NCBI GenBank assembly: GCA_017511325.1
Contig: JAFWKS010000307.1
Location: forward strand, 1-14,678
Direction: 5' to 3'
From: Erysipelotrichaceae bacterium
GTDB taxonomy: Bacteria; Bacillota_I; Bacilli_A; Erysipelotrichales; Erysipelotrichaceae
DNA: 14,678 bases
Positions within the stretch are counted from its first letter, which is position 1. Each line of letters starts with the position of its first letter. The notes beneath the pieces are model-generated. The model was not told the DNA's origin, made no database searches, and saw nothing but the letters and a program-made list of their open reading frames with translations. The translations under genes and the position numbers were made by a program. Shown here one piece after another: positions 7,979 to 13,797 of the stretch.

Positions 7979-8007
7979 AAAAAGACTGGGCACCTGGGTG
8001 CCCAGAA
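7979..8007. terminator. Second copy of the duplicated 29-bp hairpin; possible bidirectional terminator
   Basis: CTGGGCACC and GGTGCCCAG form the stem. On the minus strand it is followed by TCTTTTTT, and on the plus strand by AAATTTTTTT, so it could stop transcription both ways. It insulates the transfer operon promoter region from the surface-gene side. Confidence 0.65.
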
Positions 8008-8056
8008 ATTTTTTTGAGGACAAAGTTAAAAATTCACCACTATTTTCGGATAATCC

Positions 8057-8085
8057 TTGACAAAGCGGGGGGGGGGGGTTATCAT
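8057..8085 (+). promoter_or_regulatory. Promoter of the surface lipoprotein gene with a 12-G spacer tract
   Basis: A perfect -35 TTGACA (8057-8062) and -10 TATCAT (8080-8085) are separated by exactly 17 bases, the optimum for the main sigma factor. The spacer contains twelve consecutive G (8067-8078). The transcript would start near 8092 and reach the gene's start at 8150. Gain or loss of one or two G would shift spacing away from the optimum. Confidence 0.8.
8067..8078 (+). repeat. Homopolymer tract of 12 G in the promoter spacer
   Basis: This is by far the longest single-base G run in the window. Such tracts gain and lose units by slipped-strand mispairing during replication. Confidence 0.95.
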
Positions 8086-8149
8086 TTATCCATCAGAGCT
8101 CTCCCGGCACATTCTGAATAATTTTGGAAGTGAAAGGAGAGCCATTTCA

Positions 8150-9589
8150 ATGAATAATGTATTTAAAAAGACAGTAAACATACTTCTGATTTTATTATGT
8201 TTATCAGGGTGCGTGACAATCAAAGCTGAAGATGATGATCAGAGCGGGAATATTCAGGATGACACCTCTCAAGTGATTGAACAAGATGAAAATCATCAGG
8301 ACGAGGAAGAGCCTGATGAAACGATCATCATAGAAGATGGATTACAGGAGAAAGAGGCAGATACGGAACAAGACGTGCCCGAAGAAGAGATTTCGGATTT
8401 GGAAGAAAAAACTGCTCAAGACGAACTTCAGGAAGAGGAACTTCTTGTTCAGCAAATAGGCATGCAACTCATGTCTTCTCCTGTGTTTCTTGGTGCAACA
8501 AATTCAAGTGATTATTCGAATAACTACTATCCTTTGGAGTATATAGAAACAACTGGTGCGCAGTGGATTGACACCTTAGTTGCGGTCGGAGATCAAAACT
8601 ACCAATTTGATCTTGATGCGGAGATATACGGAGCAGCCGATGGCGTCCAAGGATACAACGGCCGAGGAAATAGAAATGGCATAAACAATCTTGTTGCCGG
8701 AGGAATTGAAACAAGCGGAAATAGAGTTGTGTTTGCGGCAGCAAAATGGGTCCTGACATCAATCACAGCAGATATGAAAAGACACTATTACTCTGCAAAG
8801 AATGGACAATGGACATATGATGAAACAACAGGAAGCATAAGCAGTACCTGGTACTTTCAAGCTTCGGATTCTAATCTAATGTTATATATAGGCGGCATGC
8901 ATGCCAAAAACGATACAGAGCATTATACGGATGCACTTACTTTAGAAAAAATCTATGGCTCAAAAATATACCACAACGGAACACTTTTGAGAAATTATGT
9001 TCCTGCCTTAAGAAAGTCAGACCTGAAGCCCGGATTATACGATCTGGTAAACAATGTTTTCTATGTCAACCAGGGCACGGGAGCCGATTTTGAATATGCT
9101 TTCAACATAAACTACGAAACTAACGGCGGAAGTTCAATAAGCGCAACAGCAGCTAAATCGATACCTTCGTCACTCCCAACACCCACAAAAAATAATCAGC
9201 ACTTTCTAGGATGGTACACAGACGAAAGCCTGAGTACGGCTGTTGTATCCGGCCAGATGCTTACGGAAGATATCACGCTTTATGCAAAGTGGGAAGATAT
9301 TTACTCAATCATTATTCCTTCAAACCTCAATCTAAAAAACAATACGATAACCTATTCCGTTATCGATAACTATACTATTGATGTGGCGGTCTCTTCATCA
9401 GGCACGCTGATCTACGGTAGCAATTCATTGGCTTATTCTGTTGACCAAAGCAATTACAGCGATCTTGGAGGCGATGGCAGTATTATCGTTGAGTTTTCAC
9501 TTCAGGACACGCCGAATGTTGCAGGAACTTACACCGACGCAGTAACCTTCACAATTCTGCCGGAGGGGGGGCTCACTAGCGGCAATTAA
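8150..9589 (+). CDS. Phase-variable-promoter surface lipoprotein with InlB B-type repeat (3' end disrupted)
   Basis: A 479-residue exported protein, the only plus-strand gene. In order: a signal peptide with lipobox 'LCLSGC' (Cys21); a very acidic stalk, about 27-100; a module from about 127 ('LEYIETTGAQWIDT') to about 315 ('GLYDLVNNVFYVNQGTG'), a LamG-like arrangement seen in surface and phage proteins; a Listeria-Bacteroides repeat at about 320-381 ('HFLGWYTDES', 'DITLYAKW'); and a beta-rich repeat at about 386-470 ending 'GTYTDAVTFTI'. It is likely an adhesin or surface-modulating lipoprotein; there is no LPXTG anchor, which fits lipid anchoring. I start at ATG 8150 with AAAGGAG ten bases upstream; an upstream TTG would be in the -35 box. 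The frame stops soon after a run of seven G (9565-9571), but the following 240 bases still encode a frameshifted second copy of the last repeat, so the ancestral protein was about 80 residues longer. Confidence 0.8.
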   Translation: MNNVFKKTVNILLILLCLSGCVTIKAEDDDQSGNIQDDTSQVIEQDENHQDEEEPDETIIIEDGLQEKEADTEQDVPEEEISDLEEKTAQDELQEEELLVQQIGMQLMSSPVFLGATNSSDYSNNYYPLEYIETTGAQWIDTLVAVGDQNYQFDLDAEIYGAADGVQGYNGRGNRNGINNLVAGGIETSGNRVVFAAAKWVLTSITADMKRHYYSAKNGQWTYDETTGSISSTWYFQASDSNLMLYIGGMHAKNDTEHYTDALTLEKIYGSKIYHNGTLLRNYVPALRKSDLKPGLYDLVNNVFYVNQGTGADFEYAFNINYETNGGSSISATAAKSIPSSLPTPTKNNQHFLGWYTDESLSTAVVSGQMLTEDITLYAKWEDIYSIIIPSNLNLKNNTITYSVIDNYTIDVAVSSSGTLIYGSNSLAYSVDQSNYSDLGGDGSIIVEFSLQDTPNVAGTYTDAVTFTILPEGGLTSGN

Positions 9590-9831
9590 CGCAATATTGG
9601 AATATACAGTAACAGATGTGAATTTAGAAAAGATAATCAGTATCCCAACCTGATAAGCAGTGGCAAAGAGATAGATTACTCCATAAGCAGCGAACAATGG
9701 GGGATGGCCTGGTTGGCGACGATTCGTTTACCCTTGACATCGATCTCGATGAAAACCCGACGTATTCAGGCTCATATACCGATCAGTTAAACTTCACAAT
9801 AGCCGAAGATAAAGAGACCTTCATCAATTAA
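9590..9831 (+). pseudogene. Frameshifted remnant: second copy of the surface protein's terminal repeat
   Basis: Three frames carry consecutive pieces of one domain. The frame entered by dropping one G of the 9565-9571 run gives 'LEYTVTDVNLEKIISIPT'. The original frame then gives 'LISSGKEIDYSISSEQW'. A third frame, reached by adding one G to the 9699-9703 run, gives 'GDGLVGDDSFTLDIDLDEN' then 'PTYSGSYTDQLNFTI', ending at TAA 9829-9831. These line up with 'YSVIDN', 'LIYGSNSLAYSVDQSN' and 'GTYTDAVTFTI' of the intact copy. Either decayed coding sequence, contingency slippage, or sequencing/assembly indels; the sequence alone cannot decide. Confidence 0.7.
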
Positions 9832-9900
9832 TTGATCCAAGGATGATATCTGCGTCTGAACCGGGATATTCTGCTTCATAACAAACAGTACACAAAAAAA

Positions 9901-9934
9901 ACACATCCCTCTATAAAAGAGAGATGTGTTTTTT
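9901..9934. terminator. Bidirectional terminator between convergent genes
   Basis: ACACATCCCTCT (9901-9912) pairs with AGAGAGATGTGT (9918-9929), one mismatch, five-base loop. It has a run of T after it on the plus strand and a run of A before it (T on the minus strand), so it can serve both the plus-strand surface gene and the minus-strand SprT-like gene. Confidence 0.85.
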
Positions 9935-9938
9935 AGTT

Positions 9939-10475
9939 TTAGCAGATTGCTGCTTGATACTGATAAATGCGTTTGAAGTGTCCTCCACAGCCTCTGTGGA
10001 TATATAACCCGGGGTTCTTTACAAAATTGTTTTGTACAGCCCTGGTCAGAATCAATCCGCATTTTTCGCACTGGCAGGCATATTTCCTTTTCTTTTCCCG
10101 ATAATCATCATCGAGGCCAAAGAAATTGGAATTGGTACATCTGGTGATTGAGAGTTCAGGATGTTTCCTCATAATCTGATTTGCTCTTTTTAGCCAGAGA
10201 CCTTTATGCCCTTTCGCTCCGCTTGTTGCATGCAGAACTTCATGTACCATAACCGAAAGAACGGATTCATAAGGAACTTTTTCATCAAGAATCCTATCCG
10301 ATACTTCGATCGTGTAATGCTTTTCACCATAAAATGTGCGACATTTACAGCAGCCCCATCTTCTTATGGCGCGGCTGTTAACGACCAAATTGGTTACATT
10401 TCCTATGAGATCATACCCGCACGACTCTTCAACAATGCTTACAGCATCGTCATATAGACTGTAGATATCTCTCAT
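9939..10475 (-). CDS. SprT-like zinc metalloprotease-type protein
   Basis: A 178-residue soluble protein. The zinc-binding helix is 'VMVHEVLHATSGAKGHKGLW': HEVLH at residues 78-82 supplies two His and the catalytic Glu, and His90 in 'GHKGLW' is the expected third ligand, as in SprT/Spartan-type proteins. A C-terminal zinc-ribbon-like part follows, with Cys134/136/139 in 'YACQCEKCG' and 'HRGCGG' near 160-165; an extra Cys pair ('WGCCKCR') lies at 42-45. SprT-like proteins of mobile elements are usually uncharacterised; the eukaryotic Spartan relatives cut proteins crosslinked to DNA, so a role in clearing DNA-protein crosslinks during transfer is only an inference. The start at 10475 has a modest AGGGG site and lies one base after the stop of a 46-codon small gene, suggesting coupling. 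It is the last gene of its operon, followed by a strong terminator. Confidence 0.85.
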   Translation of the reverse strand: MRDIYSLYDDAVSIVEESCGYDLIGNVTNLVVNSRAIRRWGCCKCRTFYGEKHYTIEVSDRILDEKVPYESVLSVMVHEVLHATSGAKGHKGLWLKRANQIMRKHPELSITRCTNSNFFGLDDDYREKKRKYACQCEKCGLILTRAVQNNFVKNPGLYIHRGCGGHFKRIYQYQAAIC

Positions 10476-10476
10476 A

Positions 10477-10617
10477 TCAGCCCCTGCTAACTGAACAAAG
10501 TTTAAGCGTTTTTGAATACTTAACTTTGTTCAAAAACCTGTTTAATAAGTATTCTGACTCAAACGACATATAGAATTTCTTGCCGTTTTGCAGATTCAGT
10601 AAACTAACTTCGAACAT
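10477..10617 (-). CDS. Small ORF, 46 residues, upstream of the SprT-like gene
   Basis: ATG at 10615-10617 has a strong AAAAGGAGG site five to six bases upstream, and the frame ends in TGA at 10477-10479, one base before the SprT-like ATG. The product begins 'MFEVSLLNLQNGKKFYMSF' and ends 'CSVSRG'; it has no membrane helix or motif that I recognise. The good ribosome site and tight spacing to the next gene argue that it is translated, either as a small protein or as a leader peptide that brings ribosomes to the weaker SprT-like start. Its 3' half contains a large inverted repeat. Confidence 0.6.
   Translation of the reverse strand: MFEVSLLNLQNGKKFYMSFESEYLLNRFLNKVKYSKTLKLCSVSRG
10493..10531. 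promoter_or_regulatory. Inverted repeat just upstream of the SprT-like start
   Basis: Perfect 10-bp arms GAACAAAGTT (10493-10502) and AACTTTGTTC (10522-10531) around a 19-base loop, extendable with one bulge. It lies inside the small ORF and directly upstream of the SprT-like ribosome site, so translation of the small ORF would melt it. It could also be a protein-binding site. Confidence 0.5.
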
Positions 10618-10634
10618 ATTTTCCTCCTTTTAAC

Positions 10635-10662
10635 AAGAAAAGGAGATCTCTCTCCTTTTCTT
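10635..10662 (-). terminator. Hairpin between the 217-residue gene and the small ORF
   Basis: AAGAAAAGGAG and CTCCTTTTCTT form an 11-bp stem with a six-base loop. The T-rich 3' arm is followed by GTTAAAAGGAGG, the ribosome site of the small ORF. Terminator-like, possibly partial. The 5' arm contains a AAAAGGAG sequence that resembles the ribosome site next to it. Confidence 0.6.
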
Positions 10663-10679
10663 AACGATTCAGTTTTAGA

Positions 10680-11333
10680 TCAGATATGCCAGATAGGATT
10701 AATCGGATCGATTTCGCATCTGAAAATCCAATCCGATCCTCTTTCCTCGTCTGTCAGCACTATGTCAAGATCCTCTTCAGCCTGCTCTTCTGTCTCGTAA
10801 TCAGCCAGATAGTATAAATGAAAGGGATACTCTTCGTCGGCAATGACCTTTCCTTTATCTATAATGTAATGTTCGGCCATGCCGAATGATGGCTCATTCG
10901 AATATATTTCGATTTTCAGATCCAGATCTTTAGAGAGCTGAACAACAGTGGTTGCGTGTTCTTTTGCAAGATCCTTGATCCAGCTGTTTAGGCCATCCGT
11001 ATAATACGAATTTGGGCCTTCAAACATGCAGACAAATACCGAGTTGGCACAGTCGCCTGACATAACGGCGTAACAGTTGTTATCCTTCTTGACCTTTTCG
11101 GTTGCACAACATTCAAAGATCCTGTATAGATGCTTATCGTTGTTTGCGTAAAGATAACTGCCACCGTCTTTTGAGGCATATTTCAGCGAATACCTTTTGC
11201 TTAATTCCTCATCCAGTTTTTCCTGTGTCTCGCCACGAATATAGTGATATTCGTTTTTCAGGCACTCAAGCAGTCTGTTGATGTTGCTTTCTTCACCGAC
11301 TGCTTTAATTTTGAAATCGCAAATATTACACAT
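10680..11333 (-). CDS. Unrecognised 217-residue protein, possibly with an Api92/YubB-like ferredoxin fold
   Basis: I start at ATG 11331-11333 ('MCNICDFKIKAVGEE'), preceded by AAGGAAGGAAA and overlapping the end of the upstream gene by eight bases; a longer frame starting at 11426 would overlap that gene by 100 bases with no better site. The protein is soluble. Its opening ('FKIKAVGEESNINRLLECL') and the later 'LDLKIEIYSNEPSFGMAEH' then 'YIIDKGKVIADEEYPFH' recall DUF1281/Api92-type proteins of phages and plasmids, where a short strand and helix at the N-terminus pair with a C-terminal strand-rich part; this is weak. Several Cys occur ('CNIC', 'CCATEKVKKDNNC') without a clear zinc site. The end is acidic. 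It is part of a tightly packed run of small genes and I cannot give it a function. Confidence 0.7.
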   Translation of the reverse strand: MCNICDFKIKAVGEESNINRLLECLKNEYHYIRGETQEKLDEELSKRYSLKYASKDGGSYLYANNDKHLYRIFECCATEKVKKDNNCYAVMSGDCANSVFVCMFEGPNSYYTDGLNSWIKDLAKEHATTVVQLSKDLDLKIEIYSNEPSFGMAEHYIIDKGKVIADEEYPFHLYYLADYETEEQAEEDLDIVLTDEERGSDWIFRCEIDPINPIWHI

Positions 11334-11622
11334 TACTATTTCCTTCCTTTGCCTTCTTACTGAGACCGGCGTATAATCCGGAGAAGTATCCTTTGCGATA
11401 TTCTTCAGATTTCTTATAAAGATCATCAGGAACAGGTATAAGTTCCTGCTTTGACACTTCCGTCGAAAAATCGAATTTATGGGCGCCTTTGTGCGATAGT
11501 TCTATGTAGGCATACGCTTCAAGGCCTTCGAGGTCATCTATGCCTACCCGATATTCTCCGTCATGGTTTACGACTGATCCGTCCACGACTTCAAATTGAA
11601 CGACTAGAATAGCGTTCTTCAT
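11326..11622 (-). CDS. Unrecognised 98-residue protein
   Basis: A small soluble protein with no helix long enough to cross the membrane. It begins 'MKNAILVVQFEVVDG' and alternates short strand-like segments ('EAYAYIELSHKG') with a charged helical end ('YRKGYFSGLYAGLSKKAKEG'). Its ATG overlaps the TAA of the upstream gene by one base (TAATG), and its own stop overlaps the next start, so it is translated as part of a coupled series. The ribosome site lies in the end of the upstream gene (GGAGAAGAAG). No family recognised. Confidence 0.72.
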   Translation of the reverse strand: MKNAILVVQFEVVDGSVVNHDGEYRVGIDDLEGLEAYAYIELSHKGAHKFDFSTEVSKQELIPVPDDLYKKSEEYRKGYFSGLYAGLSKKAKEGNSNV

Positions 11623-11999
11623 TATTCGGCTTCTTCTCCTTCCAAAAGCAAATACTCTGAATCAGGATGTATATAAGGCTTCATTTTTTGAAGATCGAAC
11701 TCATAAAGCGGATATTCGTTAAACCCGCTTTCTTTATAGACCCCTGTAGGTTTGGCAAAGCCATTCTTTTCAAGAACCCTGTCGATCCCCGGGTTGCCGT
11801 TTACGTCCACAAAGCCAAAACCAGGCATCAATGGACTGATGTTCACGGTAAGATCTCCGAAAACATCTTCTTCTTTCGGCATGATCAACCCAATATACAT
11901 ATTGGCGTTATTGCAATATGAGCTAATATAGAATGCCAGATCATATTCCTTATCCAGATATTTATACCGGAGTGTTTTGATCTCGTCACTTTTCTTCAT
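11622..11999 (-). CDS. DUF4313-like protein
   Basis: A 125-residue soluble protein read from ATG 11997-11999, which has AAAGGAGA a few bases upstream inside the end of the preceding gene; the two genes overlap by 14 bases. An upstream ATG (12074) has no ribosome site. The sequence shows 'YKYLDKEYDLAFYISSYCNN', 'DLTVNISPLMPGFGFVDVNG' and 'SGFNEYPLYEFDLQKM', a pattern I associate with DUF4313 (a 'dLTVNl' block followed by a 'vN' and a 'sGf..YPlY.f' block), found in accessory genes of mobile elements. The molecular function of that family is not known to me. Similar genes tend to sit, as here, near replication and annealing genes. Confidence 0.72.
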   Translation of the reverse strand: MKKSDEIKTLRYKYLDKEYDLAFYISSYCNNANMYIGLIMPKEEDVFGDLTVNISPLMPGFGFVDVNGNPGIDRVLEKNGFAKPTGVYKESGFNEYPLYEFDLQKMKPYIHPDSEYLLLEGEEAE

Positions 12000-12501
12000 T
12001 TTTCTCTCCTTTGGAGAATGCAAGAAGATTAACGATCTCGTCGATATCGTCAGGTAGCTCCTGATAGACATCATTCCATCCGTTTAACTCACCTATTGAG
12101 CCTCGCGGATATTTATCCAGTGTCTCATCCGTTCGATATTTCATGTCCGGATGGACAGTAAGACTCCAGGTGTCCACCTCACAGATCGGGATCTTACTTT
12201 CGCCGGAACGCCCGCCATAAGCAGCTCCATTTCTTTCGTTTGCCATATAAACTGACGTCTCACAGCTCAGCCCGAAAGGACCGTAGATCTCGAAATACTT
12301 GAGGCCTTTGCGTTTCATCAGTTCCTTTGCAAGCGGAATAAGGATTCCGTCTATCCAGTTCACATATGAATGCTCGGTTTCTTCGAGTTCCTTTTCGAGC
12401 TTAGCGATCTGCTCCTCGATAGATGCTTTCTTTGTTTCATAATCATTCAACTGTTTGTTGTACTTTTTAACTATTGATGACAAAGTTTTTGTTTTTGCCA
12501 T
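11986..12501 (-). CDS. Unrecognised 171-residue protein with N-terminal coiled coil
   Basis: I start at ATG 12499-12501 ('MAKTKTLSSIVKKYNKQL'), with AAAAGGAGG about seven bases upstream; 13 residues further upstream are open but lie over a hairpin. Residues about 8-48 are a strongly charged helix with heptad character ('KKASIEEQIAKLEKELEETE'). The rest is a mixed domain with 'LKYFEIYGPFGLSCETSVYM' and 'ICEVDTWSLTVHPDMKYR', an aromatic-rich pattern I do not recognise. It is the first of a chain of overlapping small genes after the primase-type gene. Confidence 0.75.
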   Translation of the reverse strand: MAKTKTLSSIVKKYNKQLNDYETKKASIEEQIAKLEKELEETEHSYVNWIDGILIPLAKELMKRKGLKYFEIYGPFGLSCETSVYMANERNGAAYGGRSGESKIPICEVDTWSLTVHPDMKYRTDETLDKYPRGSIGELNGWNDVYQELPDDIDEIVNLLAFSKGEKNEEK

Positions 12502-12516
12502 ATATTTTCCTCCTTT

Positions 12517-12554
12517 TAAAAAACAGAAAACGGAGATCAAACTCCGTTCCTGTT
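12517..12554 (-). terminator. Hairpin overlapping the primase-type gene's stop codon
   Basis: AACGGAG (12529-12535) and CTCCGTT (12542-12548) with a six-base loop, extended past a small internal loop by AACAG/CTGTT. On the minus strand it is followed by TTTTTTA and then the AAAAGGAGG of the next gene. The TGA stop is in the loop. Confidence 0.7.
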
Positions 12555-13748
12555 CTCAATATATTTCTTTCTGGCCAGCAGCCAGTCGTCTACTCCCTTG
12601 TATTTTCGGTCCCATTTAATCCATTCCCAGGTAAGACCTGCGTCTGTGATTATTTTCTTGACCTTGTCAAGAGACGACTGCACGTTGGTATTCGTCAGAT
12701 AATCCATGTCAAAACAGATATTGATCTGCTTCGTGCCATGCTTCTTCAGATATTCCAGCGCTTTCGGCAGCTGTCCATAGTTACTGACACCGAGAAGGCA
12801 TATAAATGCCCAATGGTGTCCTGATAGTGTGTGAGCCACATCGCCTTTCAAGGCTCCTTCTGTCAGCTCAACCTGCTCAGGTGTTCGGTAGTTTTCTGAA
12901 GTATAGTCATTTGCCTTCGGAAAACCTACCCAGTGAATATTGGATGTTCCGGTAACGGAGCAGCCTGTATCTCTTTCACCTGACGACCAGGAAGTATACT
13001 TCTTTTTCGCTTCATCCGGGCTGGGTATAACACTTGTGTCATGCCTTAACTGGAATCGGTCGATCGTACCGTCGATGTTTCTGACAGGTACGAAATAAGA
13101 ATTCTTCCTTCTGACCATCTTTACATTTTTACCGAAATCATAGAATCCCGGGATCTGAAAATGCTGGTCTTCGTTGAGCTGGCTGTTTTTCTCATAGCGC
13201 TTCATAGCCAGAGAGACTCCTGATTCGAAGACAGAGTTTTTGGCAAACGTCGACACACCGACCTTTGGGTATGTCTTGTAGCCGTACTTTTCTATCTCTT
13301 TGTCATCAAGTCCCCTGTTATGAAGATCTTTCCGGTGTTTATCGGATAGACTCAATTGTGATAGAAGGCTCATGTAGGCTTGATTAAGCAGGAATGTTTC
13401 AGGCGGGATATATTCCGGCCCGCTCTTTTCCCTGCTTTGCAGTTTGACCTTTACATCCGATGGAAGTCCGTTCCACCTTTTATTCAGGTCAGCCAGAGCG
13501 TCATTGTAGTTGAGCCCTGTCAGTTTGGAATGCAGAATCACTGAATTTCCGGCATTATTGCATCTGGCGCAGCGCCATTTGCCGTTATCGTCGTTATAGT
13601 TCAGTTTTTCTTTTCCCTTCCTGTTGCCGTCCTGTTTGCAGAACGGACAGTCGATGTTTGTTCCACGGGATGCTTTATACTTCTTCACCCCGGGGAGATC
13701 AATATCAACTACCCAATCGATAGTAAAGGGCAGTTTTTCTTTTTCCAT
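12537..13748 (-). CDS. Primase-type protein: CHC2-like zinc finger plus DUF3854 TOPRIM-like domain
   Basis: A 403-residue protein read from ATG 13746-13748, with AAGGAGG nine bases upstream. An N-terminal zinc finger is clear: Cys34/Cys37 ('DCPFC') and Cys60/Cys63 ('CARC'), as in DnaG-type zinc-binding domains. The C-terminal part matches the TOPRIM-like DUF3854 domain of mobile-element proteins: 'VELTEGALKGDVAHTL' (Glu297), 'NICFDMD' (Asp347 and Asp349), and 'KGVDDWL' near 385. These would bind metal. Such proteins are thought to prime or process DNA during replication or after transfer; polymerising activity is not shown for this one. It has no helicase domain. It follows the annealing-protein gene and probably works with it on single-stranded element DNA. 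An upstream frame to 13850 is open but overlaps the previous gene. Confidence 0.85.
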   Translation of the reverse strand: MEKEKLPFTIDWVVDIDLPGVKKYKASRGTNIDCPFCKQDGNRKGKEKLNYNDDNGKWRCARCNNAGNSVILHSKLTGLNYNDALADLNKRWNGLPSDVKVKLQSREKSGPEYIPPETFLLNQAYMSLLSQLSLSDKHRKDLHNRGLDDKEIEKYGYKTYPKVGVSTFAKNSVFESGVSLAMKRYEKNSQLNEDQHFQIPGFYDFGKNVKMVRRKNSYFVPVRNIDGTIDRFQLRHDTSVIPSPDEAKKKYTSWSSGERDTGCSVTGTSNIHWVGFPKANDYTSENYRTPEQVELTEGALKGDVAHTLSGHHWAFICLLGVSNYGQLPKALEYLKKHGTKQINICFDMDYLTNTNVQSSLDKVKKIITDAGLTWEWIKWDRKYKGVDDWLLARKKYIENRNGV

Positions 13749-13768
13749 TTTAACTGTCCTCCTTAAGA

Positions 13769-13797
13769 AAGAAGCGGCTATGCTGCGGCCGCTTCTT
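13769..13797 (-). terminator. Hairpin overlapping the annealing-protein gene's stop codon
   Basis: AAGAAGCGGC (13769-13778) pairs perfectly with GCCGCTTCTT (13788-13797) around nine bases that hold the TAG stop. On the minus strand it is followed by TCTT and then the AAGGAGG of the primase-type gene. Weak T tract, so partial termination or RNA stability is as likely. Confidence 0.6.

Larger units (their letters stand above)
7840..8054. repeat. Imperfect direct-repeat array between transfer operon and surface gene
   Basis: The core ACAACTATTTTGAAATGA recurs as full or near-full copies at 7840-7860, 7905-7925 and 7958-7978, as a weaker copy at 7862-7882 and as a degenerate one from about 8033 ('TTCACCACTATTTTCGGATA'). 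Longer units also match: TTTGAAATGAGA, a few bases, GAAATTTT, then the core again. Start-to-start distances are about 22, 43, 53 and 75 bases. The array occupies the 500-base gene-free stretch upstream of the pilin gene and reaches the promoter of the plus-strand gene. It may be a regulator-binding region, iterons or part of an origin of transfer. Confidence 0.7.

Noticed and set aside
7840..8054. CRISPR array
   Set aside because: Repeats are short and imperfect, spacers are uneven and partly similar to each other, and no cas genes are present.
8057..8149. Upstream extension of the surface gene from a TTG at 8057, adding 31 residues
   Set aside because: The TTG is the -35 box, the extension reads through the poly-G tract, and the downstream ATG has a ribosome site followed by a proper signal peptide.
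8469..8762. Minus-strand frame antisense to the surface gene
   Set aside because: Shadow of the sense gene; composition not protein-like and no ribosome site.
11326..11426. Longer start for the 217-residue protein at 11426
   Set aside because: It would overlap the 98-residue gene by about 100 bases; the ATG at 11333 has a purine-rich ribosome site and the usual short overlap.
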